DNA of 64,000 nt, from assembly GCA_965230665.1 (NCBI GenBank), contig CBDDLM010000004.1, positions 1,116,001 to 1,180,000 on the forward strand, given 5' to 3'. The notes beneath the pieces were generated by a model. The model was not told the origin of the DNA, made no database searches, and saw nothing but the letters and a program-made list of their open reading frames with translations. Within the stretch, counting starts at the first letter, position 1, and each line of letters begins with the position of its first letter. The translations under genes were made by a program, and so were the position numbers. The stretch is from JAGNRR01 sp965230665 (lineage in GTDB: Bacteria; Bacteroidota; Bacteroidia; Chitinophagales; Chitinophagaceae). Positions 43,708 through 52,700 of the stretch are shown one piece after another.

Positions 43708-44744
43708 GCCGTAGGGATAAGATTATGTTTTTGTAAATGACTAAGCGTTATGTCAATATATTTCTTTTGAGAGAACATTTCCCTTTTTCGGTCATTCCAC
43801 TCTTGCAATTGAGAAAGAATTGCCTCCTTATCGGTTATTTCCTTTTCTTGGACTATAAAATCCACAGTGGCTAAAAGTTCCAAAGCAAAATCGGAATAAA
43901 AACCACTCAAAAACTTATCAGTGTTTTCAACTATAGCTAATAACTCAGATTGTTTTTTGAGGTAATCATTCACTAAGTCCTCGGTATCCATTAATAAGTC
44001 CAACGGCTCAAAGGCTTTCTTGTTCAAATCTGAATAGCCCATTAAGTAACTACCATTCAAATGATTAATTACGTATCTGACCTTACCCGAATATGGTCCA
44101 TATAGCTGTTTAGTATAAGTTAATTTAAAATGCTTCTGTCCACCAAAACGCTGTAAAAAATAACAGACTTTCTCACTCGAAAACTCAGAAACCAATTCAC
44201 CGCTCCGTACTAATCTATACAATATAGCAAGTAGCATAGCTCTGGCAGGAGTTAATTTTGCCTTCTCTTTTTTTAACTCTTCCTTGATTTGCTTGGTAGG
44301 TTCATAAAGAAAAATAGTAGTGTCCAAATCTGACAACTCGCTTACTATCATTTCTTTTACTTTATCCCAATTTAAACCACCATTCCCACTTCCTAAAGGA
44401 GGTATAGCTATTGATTTAATCTCTCTATCTTGAATTAGCTTTCTTAGTTCTTTTAAGCCATCAGCTATATAACTATACTCGGAAGGTTTGCGCCAACTTG
44501 TTTTAGTAGGAAAATTAATAATCAATTTCTCACCGCCGACCAAACTGCTATCTTTCACAGCTAAAAGTTGCCCAACGTCTAAACCTTTTGCTTTACAAAG
44601 CTCTTTATACACTTTATAATTATTAGGATAAGTGTTTTTGAATTGTAAAGCAATGCCCTTACCCATAACACCCACGGTATTAACGGTATTAACTAAAGCC
44701 TCGGCTTCGCTTTCCAATAAATTGCCTTTTAAGTATTTAATCAT
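43704..44744 (-). CDS. darG: DarG: macrodomain antitoxin, DNA ADP-ribosyl glycohydrolase
   Basis: About 346 residues from the ATG at 44744 (10 nt after darT); an upstream in-frame ATG at 44777 would overlap darT. The N-terminal macrodomain (~1-155) shows 'VNTVGVMGKGIALQFK' and 'PPLGSGNGGLNW', the ADP-ribose-binding loops of DarG. The C-terminal ~190 residues are the helical DarT-binding/neutralising part. DarG removes the ADP-ribose that DarT attaches to thymidine and also binds the toxin. The length matches the family. Here it sits between a toxin gene and res. Confidence 0.92.
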   Translation of the reverse strand: MIKYLKGNLLESEAEALVNTVNTVGVMGKGIALQFKNTYPNNYKVYKELCKAKGLDVGQLLAVKDSSLVGGEKLIINFPTKTSWRKPSEYSYIADGLKELRKLIQDREIKSIAIPPLGSGNGGLNWDKVKEMIVSELSDLDTTIFLYEPTKQIKEELKKEKAKLTPARAMLLAILYRLVRSGELVSEFSSEKVCYFLQRFGGQKHFKLTYTKQLYGPYSGKVRYVINHLNGSYLMGYSDLNKKAFEPLDLLMDTEDLVNDYLKKQSELLAIVENTDKFLSGFYSDFALELLATVDFIVQEKEITDKEAILSQLQEWNDRKREMFSQKKYIDITLSHLQKHNLIPTA

Positions 44745-44754
44745 AGTTAATGGG

Positions 44755-45396
44755 TTAAAAATATAAACTTTTATCAATAATTATGTCTTCTTGAGGTATC
44801 CCAATTTCAATTAATATTTGTTTTGCCCCTTCATTATAAACTAAATATTTTTCAACGAAGTCAATCGAAATATCTCCAAATATTAAAAACTCAGCTTCCT
44901 TTTTATTTTTTGCCTCTGGTGGAGTGTTCCACCATTCTAACCTTGTAGCAGGTAAATCCACCAAATTCCTTACCTCCTTTATTCGATTATTTGGATAACT
45001 ACTTGTAAAACCTGCCATTGCATGACCGTCCGTAAAAATAAACTCTAAATCATTATCAACTATTGTTTGAATATTAAGACGACAATAAACAATATCATAT
45101 GGAGCTTCTTTTTTAATGCCATAATAACCTGTTTGGATTTGCAATAGCATTGGAGAACGTGGTCCAAAATAAAACGGAGTATATGCGCCAAGCATTCTGC
45201 TCGAATATTTTTCTCCTTCATTTGGTTCTAATTCCACACTTGTAATATCTCTTTTGTTAATTATGCTTCTATCTCCAATAGGAACATAATTAGGATTAGC
45301 ATTTGGCGAGTTTTTATGCGTAATACCATTGGCAAGAATGTGCGCCATATTATCAATATGCGTCATTCTAAAAATATGTATATCGCTTAACGGCAT
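44755..45396 (-). CDS. darT: DarT: ssDNA ADP-ribosyltransferase toxin
   Basis: A 213-residue protein of the DUF4433/DarT family. 'IFRMTHIDNMAHILANGI' at the N-terminus is the NAD-binding start, 'YFGPRSPML' (~76-84) is a conserved active-site strand, and 'KEAEFLIFGDI' (~166-176) carries the catalytic Glu (E169). DarT uses NAD+ to ADP-ribosylate bases in single-stranded DNA and blocks replication; it also acts against phage. Its ATG follows the mod stop with no spacer, so it is tied to the methyltransferase gene. Confidence 0.92.
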   Translation of the reverse strand: MPLSDIHIFRMTHIDNMAHILANGITHKNSPNANPNYVPIGDRSIINKRDITSVELEPNEGEKYSSRMLGAYTPFYFGPRSPMLLQIQTGYYGIKKEAPYDIVYCRLNIQTIVDNDLEFIFTDGHAMAGFTSSYPNNRIKEVRNLVDLPATRLEWWNTPPEAKNKKEAEFLIFGDISIDFVEKYLVYNEGAKQILIEIGIPQEDIIIDKSLYF

Positions 45397-47370
45397 TTAT
45401 ATTATCTGAAAATCTATCTCAGCCTCCTTTAATTGTAGGCGAGTATTGGTTAAAAGTTCGTCTTGCTTATTGAATAGTTTATCGAGGGTAACAAAGCGTT
45501 GGGGTTGTAGTTTTTGGACAACTTCAATTATACCTGGGTTAATAGTATGCAGGGCAATAATCAATTTACCGCCGTCTATCTCATAGATAATATCCTTGCC
45601 TACTTTGGTTTCTTTGATAGGAATAGTCAATGGCAAACCTGCTTTGAGGATTATCTCATACAGCATATTTAGCTCCTCAGCACCTTCTTTGTATGGATTG
45701 GTAAAAGCTTCTATTTGTTCGGTTAGTTCTTTGCCTGTAATATCATTGCGCCAAGTTTTAAAGTTGCTGGGCTGTAGCTTAAAACTCTTAAAACCCAAAT
45801 CCATAGTCTCGGCGGTTATGGGTTCTTCTTTCTTTATTTTTTCTATTACTTTTTTTATGCGGTCCTGTGCTATTTGGCTGATAGTTTCATAACCTGCTTT
45901 GCGTGCCTCGCTATCCTCAGGCGTAGGCTCTGGCATTTGCACGCATATAAATTTACGCTTGCCTCCGTCTTCTTTGTTTAGGTCTAAAACGGCGTGGGCA
46001 GTGGTGGCACTTCCTGAAAAGAAATCGAGTATTATACTATCTTCTTTTTCATTTTTTAGAGAGTCTAAAAGCATAGAAACTAAAGACGTAGGTTTAGGAT
46101 AACTAAAATAGCTTTTTCCTTCAAATAACTTCTCAACTTCAATACCTCCATCACTTTTTAAAGATAGAATGGACCTAAGCAATAAATTGTTTACTTGGTC
46201 CAAATATAAAATTGAGCTTGGTTGTGTATTCTCGTCTTTATCAAACCAAATTCCACCGCACATAAAAGAGCCATTATCAAGCTCCTGAATATTATCATAA
46301 TCAACCTCATCTAAAAAAGTACTTTTTTTCCAACGCCACCCCCTATCAGGTACTTTCACTATTTTCCCTGTTTTTGGGTGCTTAATATCATATCTTGGAC
46401 CGAAAGTATCAGAATTGGGCCAACTCATATTTATCTTGCCCCAAAGTCGATAATCATTACTAAGAGAATTGTATAAAGTTATCCCTCTATCAAATCCTCT
46501 TTTTTCATATAATTTCTTTATCTCGGTTTCGGCTTCAGTAATTGGAGTTTTTTTTCTTTTAAGTTTTTGCACCAAGCTATTAATTTCCTCAATCCCCTTT
46601 TTAGACATTAAAAATTTATGCTTGTGCTCAATATTCTTTGCGTACAGTAAAATATGCTCGTGAATATTACCAATCCCAGTATCATTTTTTGGAACTCTTT
46701 TATTCCAAGTAATACATTCAATAAAATTCTCTTCGCCAAAAACAGTATTCATTAACTGTTTAAGATTAGCCGATTCGTCATTCCCAATACTCACAAAAAT
46801 CACACCGTCCTCTTTCAGTAAATTTTTGGCAAGGAATAAACGAGGGTACATCATAGAGAGCCATACGGAGTGGAACTGCCCATTTTCTTTGGTGTTTTTT
46901 TTCCAAAGGTCCTCTTTGTTCAGATAACCCTCTTCGTCTTTTATGCCTGTGCGTTTTTCGTATTCGTCACGGCGTTCGCTATAATCGTCGGGATAAACAA
47001 AGCTATCATTGCCCGTATTGTACGGTGGGTCTATGTATATCATTTTTACCTTGCCGTAATAGCTTTTTTGCAAGGCTCGGAGTACTTCCAGGTTTTCACC
47101 TTCTATAAAAGTATTTTCGGTCGTGTCAAAGTTTATGCTGTTCTCTATATCAGGTATGAGGGTAGCTGTGGTTTGTTTTTGTATTTCTCTAAAGGCTTCG
47201 CTTTTTCCTGCCCAATTCAGTTCATAACGCTCCGCACCTGCCATATTTTCCTCGCCCAATACCTGCTTTAGTTTTTCAAAGTCAATCTTATCCTCGGCAA
47301 ATACTTCGGGGAATAATTGCTTTAGTTGGGCTTTTTTGTCTTCGGTAATATTGAGCGATTTTCCGTCCAT
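45397..47370 (-). CDS. mod: Type III DNA methyltransferase, Mod subunit
   Basis: A 657-residue beta-class N6-adenine methyltransferase. Catalytic 'DPPYNTG' (motif IV, residues 114-120) comes before the SAM-binding 'DFFSGSATTAHA' (motif I, ~449-460), the beta-class order. The region between, with 'KRKKTPITEAETEIKKLYEK', holds the target-recognition domain. Mod alone methylates and supplies specificity to Res. It is the first gene of mod-darT-darG-res. No simple sequence repeat of the phase-variable kind is seen in or before it. Confidence 0.94.
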   Translation of the reverse strand: MDGKSLNITEDKKAQLKQLFPEVFAEDKIDFEKLKQVLGEENMAGAERYELNWAGKSEAFREIQKQTTATLIPDIENSINFDTTENTFIEGENLEVLRALQKSYYGKVKMIYIDPPYNTGNDSFVYPDDYSERRDEYEKRTGIKDEEGYLNKEDLWKKNTKENGQFHSVWLSMMYPRLFLAKNLLKEDGVIFVSIGNDESANLKQLMNTVFGEENFIECITWNKRVPKNDTGIGNIHEHILLYAKNIEHKHKFLMSKKGIEEINSLVQKLKRKKTPITEAETEIKKLYEKRGFDRGITLYNSLSNDYRLWGKINMSWPNSDTFGPRYDIKHPKTGKIVKVPDRGWRWKKSTFLDEVDYDNIQELDNGSFMCGGIWFDKDENTQPSSILYLDQVNNLLLRSILSLKSDGGIEVEKLFEGKSYFSYPKPTSLVSMLLDSLKNEKEDSIILDFFSGSATTAHAVLDLNKEDGGKRKFICVQMPEPTPEDSEARKAGYETISQIAQDRIKKVIEKIKKEEPITAETMDLGFKSFKLQPSNFKTWRNDITGKELTEQIEAFTNPYKEGAEELNMLYEIILKAGLPLTIPIKETKVGKDIIYEIDGGKLIIALHTINPGIIEVVQKLQPQRFVTLDKLFNKQDELLTNTRLQLKEAEIDFQII

Positions 47371-47383
47371 AGTATCAGGCTGT

Positions 47384-47410
47384 CAAAGCTAATAAATGTT
47401 AAGCGTACAA
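47384..47410 (-). promoter_or_regulatory. Promoter of the mod-darT-darG-res operon
   Basis: - strand TTG (47410-47408), 16-nt spacer, TAGCTTTG (47391-47384), 13 nt before the mod ATG. Bacteroidota-type promoter; it would drive all four genes because no other promoter is seen in their 0-10-nt gaps. Confidence 0.65.
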
Positions 47411-47519
47411 GGTAGTAATTTGGTGTGTAGTGTGTTTGCGTGGTAATTCTGAGAGCATTTAGAATGTAACTTTTTGTACTGGCAAGAAGTTTTTTACTTA
47501 CATTTAGCAAATAGTTTTA

Positions 47520-47527
47520 TACATTTG
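47520..47527 (+). promoter_or_regulatory. -7 box of the divergent two-gene unit
   Basis: TACATTTG, ~103 nt before the first start codon; -33 unclear. The rest of the 260-nt divergent region holds no other recognisable feature. Confidence 0.5.
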
Positions 47528-47630
47528 CACCTCCAAACTAAGGAGCTAATTAACAAACGGTATGATAATTGTACTATAAAAGCTTAATAAAACTCCTTAT
47601 ATTGCGAACAATCACTAAAACACCCTTAAC

Positions 47631-48149
47631 ATGACACAAGCAGAAAAAAAAGGTGGGTTTGATTCTTTTACGGCTTTTATAAACGAATATAAAGACCAAG
47701 CTAAAGAAAAAGGCACGGCTGAATATTACCACGTTAATGTGGTGATTGATGCGTTTAATCGTGGTAAGGAAGTGGGTAAGGAAGAAGGTCTTGAGGATTA
47801 TATGACCGAAGTCTTTCTTAAAAAAATTGAGACTCTTCAAGCGAAGGCAAATCAAATTTATATCCTATCTAAAAAACTAATTAGTGATATTCAAGCATTA
47901 AAATTTGATGCTTGTTCGTTACATATTAACATCAATCCTAACAGACCTAATGTTGTGATTGCTGTGCCTAATGATGCCTTATTAGACGACAACTTTGTAG
48001 AAACCGTTTTTAATAATATGGATAGCTACAAAAAAATATATTTTAAACTTTTTAGTGAAACATTGGATATTGGTTTAATGCCAATTGAAAATATTGATAT
48101 AGCCTCATTGAAAGATGAGGGGTATGCCTATCACGAAAGTTTTGAATAA
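47631..48149 (+). CDS. Unknown protein paired with a HEPN-like gene
   Basis: A 172-residue soluble protein with an acidic/lysine-rich helical N-terminal half ('AFNRGKEVGKEEGLEDYM') and an alpha/beta C-terminal half ('CSLHININPNRPNVVIAVPN'). No family is recognised. The next gene starts immediately after its stop codon (0 nt), so the two proteins probably act together. It diverges from mod, within the defence island. An antitoxin role is one possibility but unproven. Confidence 0.6.
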   Translation: MTQAEKKGGFDSFTAFINEYKDQAKEKGTAEYYHVNVVIDAFNRGKEVGKEEGLEDYMTEVFLKKIETLQAKANQIYILSKKLISDIQALKFDACSLHININPNRPNVVIAVPNDALLDDNFVETVFNNMDSYKKIYFKLFSETLDIGLMPIENIDIASLKDEGYAYHESFE

Positions 48150-48548
48150 ATGAGTCGCTCTCCTAAAGAAATTCACGCGTCACGAAATGCAGGTCTTGCA
48201 AAGAAGATTTTTGAAGATGGCACTAATTACGATTGGGTAGTTACTATTTGTTTTTATTCGGCTATTCATTATGTAGATGATATTGCTTTCCCTCAAGATA
48301 TTAATGGTATTACTTGCAATAATATAGACCAAGCTAAATTTGCCTATCCTCAAAATGGACGACACGCTACAAGATTGAGAATTGTATCAGATTTTCATAA
48401 AAGTATAAGAAATAAGTATAGTTGGCTGGACCAGCAATCAAGATATAGCCGATATAACTCCTACAAGGTTTCTAAAGATTATGCTGAGAAAGCCTTAAAA
48501 TACTTAGAGGATATTAAAGAATATTGGAGAAAGAAAAATGCAGTTTAA
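48150..48548 (+). CDS. HEPN-like small protein
   Basis: A 132-residue all-helical protein. The pattern 'WVVTICFYSAIHYVDDIAF', a conserved 'GRHATRLRIV', 'NKYSWLDQQSRYSRY' and a C-terminal 'AEKALKYLEDIKEYW' matches the layout of small HEPN-domain proteins, and 'RIVSDFH' (R-x5-H) could be the RNase motif. HEPN proteins include many toxin RNases. The assignment is by visual pattern only; the fold should be tested. It abuts the preceding unknown gene. Confidence 0.55.
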   Translation: MSRSPKEIHASRNAGLAKKIFEDGTNYDWVVTICFYSAIHYVDDIAFPQDINGITCNNIDQAKFAYPQNGRHATRLRIVSDFHKSIRNKYSWLDQQSRYSRYNSYKVSKDYAEKALKYLEDIKEYWRKKNAV

Positions 48549-48552
48549 TATT

Positions 48553-49596
48553 TCATTCCAAAATTAAATCAACTCCCTCAGTAGATATATAATCCTCGGT
48601 TCGGTTCATTTTATACCCTGTAAGGCTTTCGCCATTTGGCCCTATCCAATCCATTAACAAAGAATCAAAGTGATAAGGCTGAGCGTCTACTACTAAAGTA
48701 GTGGAGCTTACTTCTTTTACTTGTTTAGGAAGCCTAAAACCAAAGCTACTAAAAAGCCTATGTCCTTTCATTGCCTTAAATATGTTATGCAAGGCTTTGA
48801 TATACATTTTTGAATCAGGTCCTTTCATTGCATTTTTTCGGACCTCAGGGTCTGAGAATATTTTGCTACCATATTTTATAATCTCAATTAGTCCTTTTTC
48901 GGTACTGTAGATTTTATCTATTTTTTGCGCTCCTTTATATGCGAAATCAGTAGTTAGTAACTCAAGCCACTCAGCTTTGAGTAAATCAGCCATTTCTTTG
49001 GTTTGTACTATCAAATGCAAATGAGGATTATAGGTCCGTTTCTTAGGATTGAAATTCGCCTCCAAGGAGCGCACGCCAATAAGCTTTGGACCTTTGCCTC
49101 TGGCGTGTCTTGTTTTCATTCTATCTTTTATTATCTGAAAACCTTGGACCATTTGGTCTATACGTTTATCTAATGATTTTGCATAAACTGCTTTTGCCGT
49201 TAGGGTTACGAATTGAGCGTCTGGACATTGGCTTAATATTGGATAGTAGTTATTTATAATAGTGGCTTTTCTTATACTCAAACAAAGGGTACACATTCTA
49301 TTTTTGCAATATTTTCCATAACTGCGCCCTGCGCTTAGGATTATTTTATCTTGGCAATTGTAGGTATTCCAGAGGGATTTGATAAGTGTGTCATCTTCGG
49401 CTTTTTCACCTACAGTTATCAGGCTCAAACTCATTCTTTGAGATAGGTTTTTTCTCCTTGCTCTTCCCTGAGCTACCTTGTTATCGGAGAGGTCTGAGCC
49501 TTTTCCTGTAAGCATTGTAGTTTTTTGAGGCTTATTTCCTGTTCCACTTTGTGCTAATGTATCAAGGAGGCAAAACGAGCAAGAACAAGTCGCCAA
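48553..49596 (-). CDS. Rep_1-type HUH rolling-circle replication initiator
   Basis: A 347-residue protein with the HUH endonuclease signature 'NPHLHLIV' (His192, His194), a preceding 'FVTLTAKAV' strand, a Cys-rich 'YCKNRMCTLCLSIRK' segment (~97-110) and a catalytic Tyr in 'IIKYGSKI' (Y242). This is the pC194/pUB110-like Rep_1 family used by small plasmids and some chromosomal elements. The first ~6 codons lie inside the 118-bp repeat, so a later ATG at 49515 is possible. It converges on the HEPN-like gene with 4 nt between stops. Likely a remnant of, or part of, a rolling-circle mobile element. Confidence 0.82.
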   Translation of the reverse strand: MATCSCSFCLLDTLAQSGTGNKPQKTTMLTGKGSDLSDNKVAQGRARRKNLSQRMSLSLITVGEKAEDDTLIKSLWNTYNCQDKIILSAGRSYGKYCKNRMCTLCLSIRKATIINNYYPILSQCPDAQFVTLTAKAVYAKSLDKRIDQMVQGFQIIKDRMKTRHARGKGPKLIGVRSLEANFNPKKRTYNPHLHLIVQTKEMADLLKAEWLELLTTDFAYKGAQKIDKIYSTEKGLIEIIKYGSKIFSDPEVRKNAMKGPDSKMYIKALHNIFKAMKGHRLFSSFGFRLPKQVKEVSSTTLVVDAQPYHFDSLLMDWIGPNGESLTGYKMNRTEDYISTEGVDLILE

Positions 49597-49696
49597 AGCA
49601 TAATTTGATCCCCATTTTTTTGTTTTACTTTTACTGAAACACTACGCTACTTAGTCAAACCACAAAAAACCCTGGAACTATGTTTAGCGCGTCGTT
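49579..49696. repeat. 118-bp direct repeat, copy 1 (attC-like)
   Basis: Aligns without gaps to copy 2 (53699-53816) with 17 mismatches, about 86% identity. Ends can pair: AAC (49584-49586) with GTT (49694-49696); 5 nt further in GCCAAA faces TTTAGC. This is the R''-5-L''...L'-5-R' layout of integron attC sites. It lies upstream of the 1316-residue gene and overlaps the rep 5' end. Confidence 0.85.
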
Positions 49697-49720
49697 GTGA
49701 ACTATACAAAAGAAATAGAA

Positions 49721-52700
49721 ATGATAAGAAACGGATTATATGGTTACTTTTTGCTAATAGCTCTATTCATTAATTTAGACATAAATGGGCAGAATAGATC
49801 AATTGAACTAAACGGAAGCAACCACTTCATTACAATTAATAATAGTGGTCAGGCTACTCCTTTAGATTTTACAATTGATACATTCACAATTGAGGCATGG
49901 ATTAATCCAAACAGTTTTATCACAAGCTCAAATAATTATGAGCATACAATTGTTGGAAAAGATAGTGTATCGGCCAATGGAGGAGGATATGTGTTAAGAA
50001 CTGGCGGTAGCCGAAAAATTGAATTTTCATATAGTTTTGGAGGTGGCTGGAAGAGTTTGGCTACGGACAATGCAGTTCTAAGTTCGGGGCGCTGGACTCA
50101 CATAGCAGTATCCAAAATAAACGGGACTATCTCAATTTATGTAAATGGACAATTGGTTCGAGATAGTTCGTTTACTACAAATATTAATATCACTTCTACT
50201 TCTGTGCCTCTTAGAATTGGAGAAAATGGCAGCTCGAATAACCTCAAATTTATTGGAAAAATAGATGAGGTAAAAATATGGAAATCACGTCGTTCAATTA
50301 GTCAGATTAAAACTGACATGATGGAAAGTTGCCCAACATACAACCCTGATTTGCTTTCATATTATAAGCTTAATGATACAAGCTCAACTATTCCTTCCAC
50401 TATTATTTGTGCGACTGATACAACTTACAATGGTATTATGAATGATTCCATAAATTCTTATTCAGGATCGCCACTTATTAATGGCTATGGTATATTATAT
50501 GTAGATTCTAGCAATGCCTTTCAAGGATGCAATAGCAATACTGGTAACTCATGGAATACTGCATTCAATGATCTGAATAAAGCCTTGGAGATAGCACATA
50601 CTTATCCGTATGTTGAAAAAATACATATTGCAAAGGGTACTTATCGCTCAAATTCTTATCGATACGCTATGCAAACTGATGGATCGGGTGTCATGCTCTC
50701 GCTTGGCAATAACAAAAACAAATTATTCCATATTAGAATGGGTTTAGAGATTTATGGTGGTTACCCATCTGGTGGAGGTAGCACCTCCAACCCTTATTTG
50801 TATCCTACTATTTTTGATGGCGCTGGAGTAGGAAATGTAAGTGCAGATACAGCCTATCATGTTATATATTTTGACAAATCAACAAATTGGCCGAATGCCA
50901 ATGATACAACAATATTAGACGGCATAATAGCTCGCAATGCTATAAGTTCTACGAATAGCAATGCAATCAATTATGGTTCAACATCTAGAGGTGGAGTTGT
51001 GTTTATTATGGACGGGATTAATAAAATAAACCGATGTCAAATTGAAAATGGATACGGATATAATAACGCTGCCGGACTATATATTCGAGGCGGCTACAAT
51101 TACCTACTTCATTCTAAAGTTCAAAATAACCGTAATGGACGAGGTATTTATTCAGAATTTGGTCAATACCTTGGTGCTCAAATTTTTAACTATGATACTA
51201 TCTTGAATAATACCGATGGCGGTGGTGTGTGGATTAGGAGTTCCACAAGAATTACAAACTGTTTAATTCAGAATAATTATATTAATAATGATGGTGCTGG
51301 ATTACATATTAGGAGTCATAATAACGTAGTTCTTCATAATAAATTTATCAATAATAAAGTCGGTACTAGCCCTAATTTTGGCGAGGGCGGTGCAATACAT
51401 ATGCACCAAACTGATAATGACACTGTGAGCAATAATATTTTTATTGGTAATACAGCTGGTTCTGCTGGAGGTGGACTATACGTATATGGTGGTTTTAATC
51501 ACTTTTTTGAGAATAATGTATTTAAAGAAGATTCTGCATCAATTGGAGGAGGGATATACTCCTTTAATACAAACAGCATTTGGAAGGATAACTTATTCGA
51601 GCAAAATTATGCTAGTTCAACAGGTGCTGGAGCACATGTTAATAACGGCTCTAATTATTTCGAAAACAACATTTTTGATAATAATTATGCGGAAACTTCT
51701 GGTGGAGGTTTGCGCATGCATCAGGGTTTTGATACTTTAATAAATAATGCCATTATAAATAACTATGCCGCTGAATATGGTGGCGGAGCCTATATAACAA
51801 ACGCCTACTTAAGAATGTATAATAACAATGTTTCAAATAATTTCGGTGCGTATTGCGGAGGATTGGCTTTATTTGGCAACCCGGATACAGCTGAAATAGT
51901 GAATAATACGTTTTATAATAATCAAGCAGATTCTACAGCTTTTGTTGGTTTACATATTTCTGGTGGATTATTCTTTAGTGGTCATGTGGCTGAAGTCAGT
52001 AACAATATTTTCTGGGCAAACAATATAAATGGAGACACTGTCAAACTTGGTTCTGATTATGCACGTGGGTCTGGTACTCCATTTTTTAATCGTAATTTAT
52101 TGCAACTGAATGGATCTTCAAATTACTCAAGTAGTGGATTTGGTGGGAATAGCATTGGTTCTAGTGCATCGAATAATCTTTTTGGCTTGAATCCTCAATT
52201 TACAAACCCTTCAAACCCAAATGGAAATGATAATATTTATAATACCTCTGATGATGGTTTAAATATTACTAATTCCAGCCCTTGTCTTGATTCAGGCGTT
52301 AATAGTCTATTGCCTAGTTTCTTAACAAGAGATATTGCAAACAATCCCAGAATAGCTAACTCCAATATTGATATCGGAGCATATGAATTAAATTGTGCAC
52401 CTAATAACATTACACCGAGCACTAATATGACAATTTGTAGCGGGAATAGCACTACATTAACCGTAAGTTCTTCTTCAGCGCCTAATAATATTACGTGGTA
52501 TAACGACAGCTCAAGTGTTACTTCAATAGGAACAGGTTATTCTATCAATACTCCTGTATTAATTAATACAGATACTTTTTGGGTTCAATCAAACACTTGC
52601 TTTAATAATGCACGAATACCAATAATTATAAACGTCAATAATTCGGTACCGTCAATTACAAATACCACTCCCGTCACTCAACAACAAATTTGCTATGGAG

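Noticed and set aside
45397..47370. Phase-variable mod gene
   Set aside because: No long simple-sequence tract was found in or just before mod.
48180..48365. 61-codon antisense frame in the HEPN-like gene
   Set aside because: Shadow frame without features.
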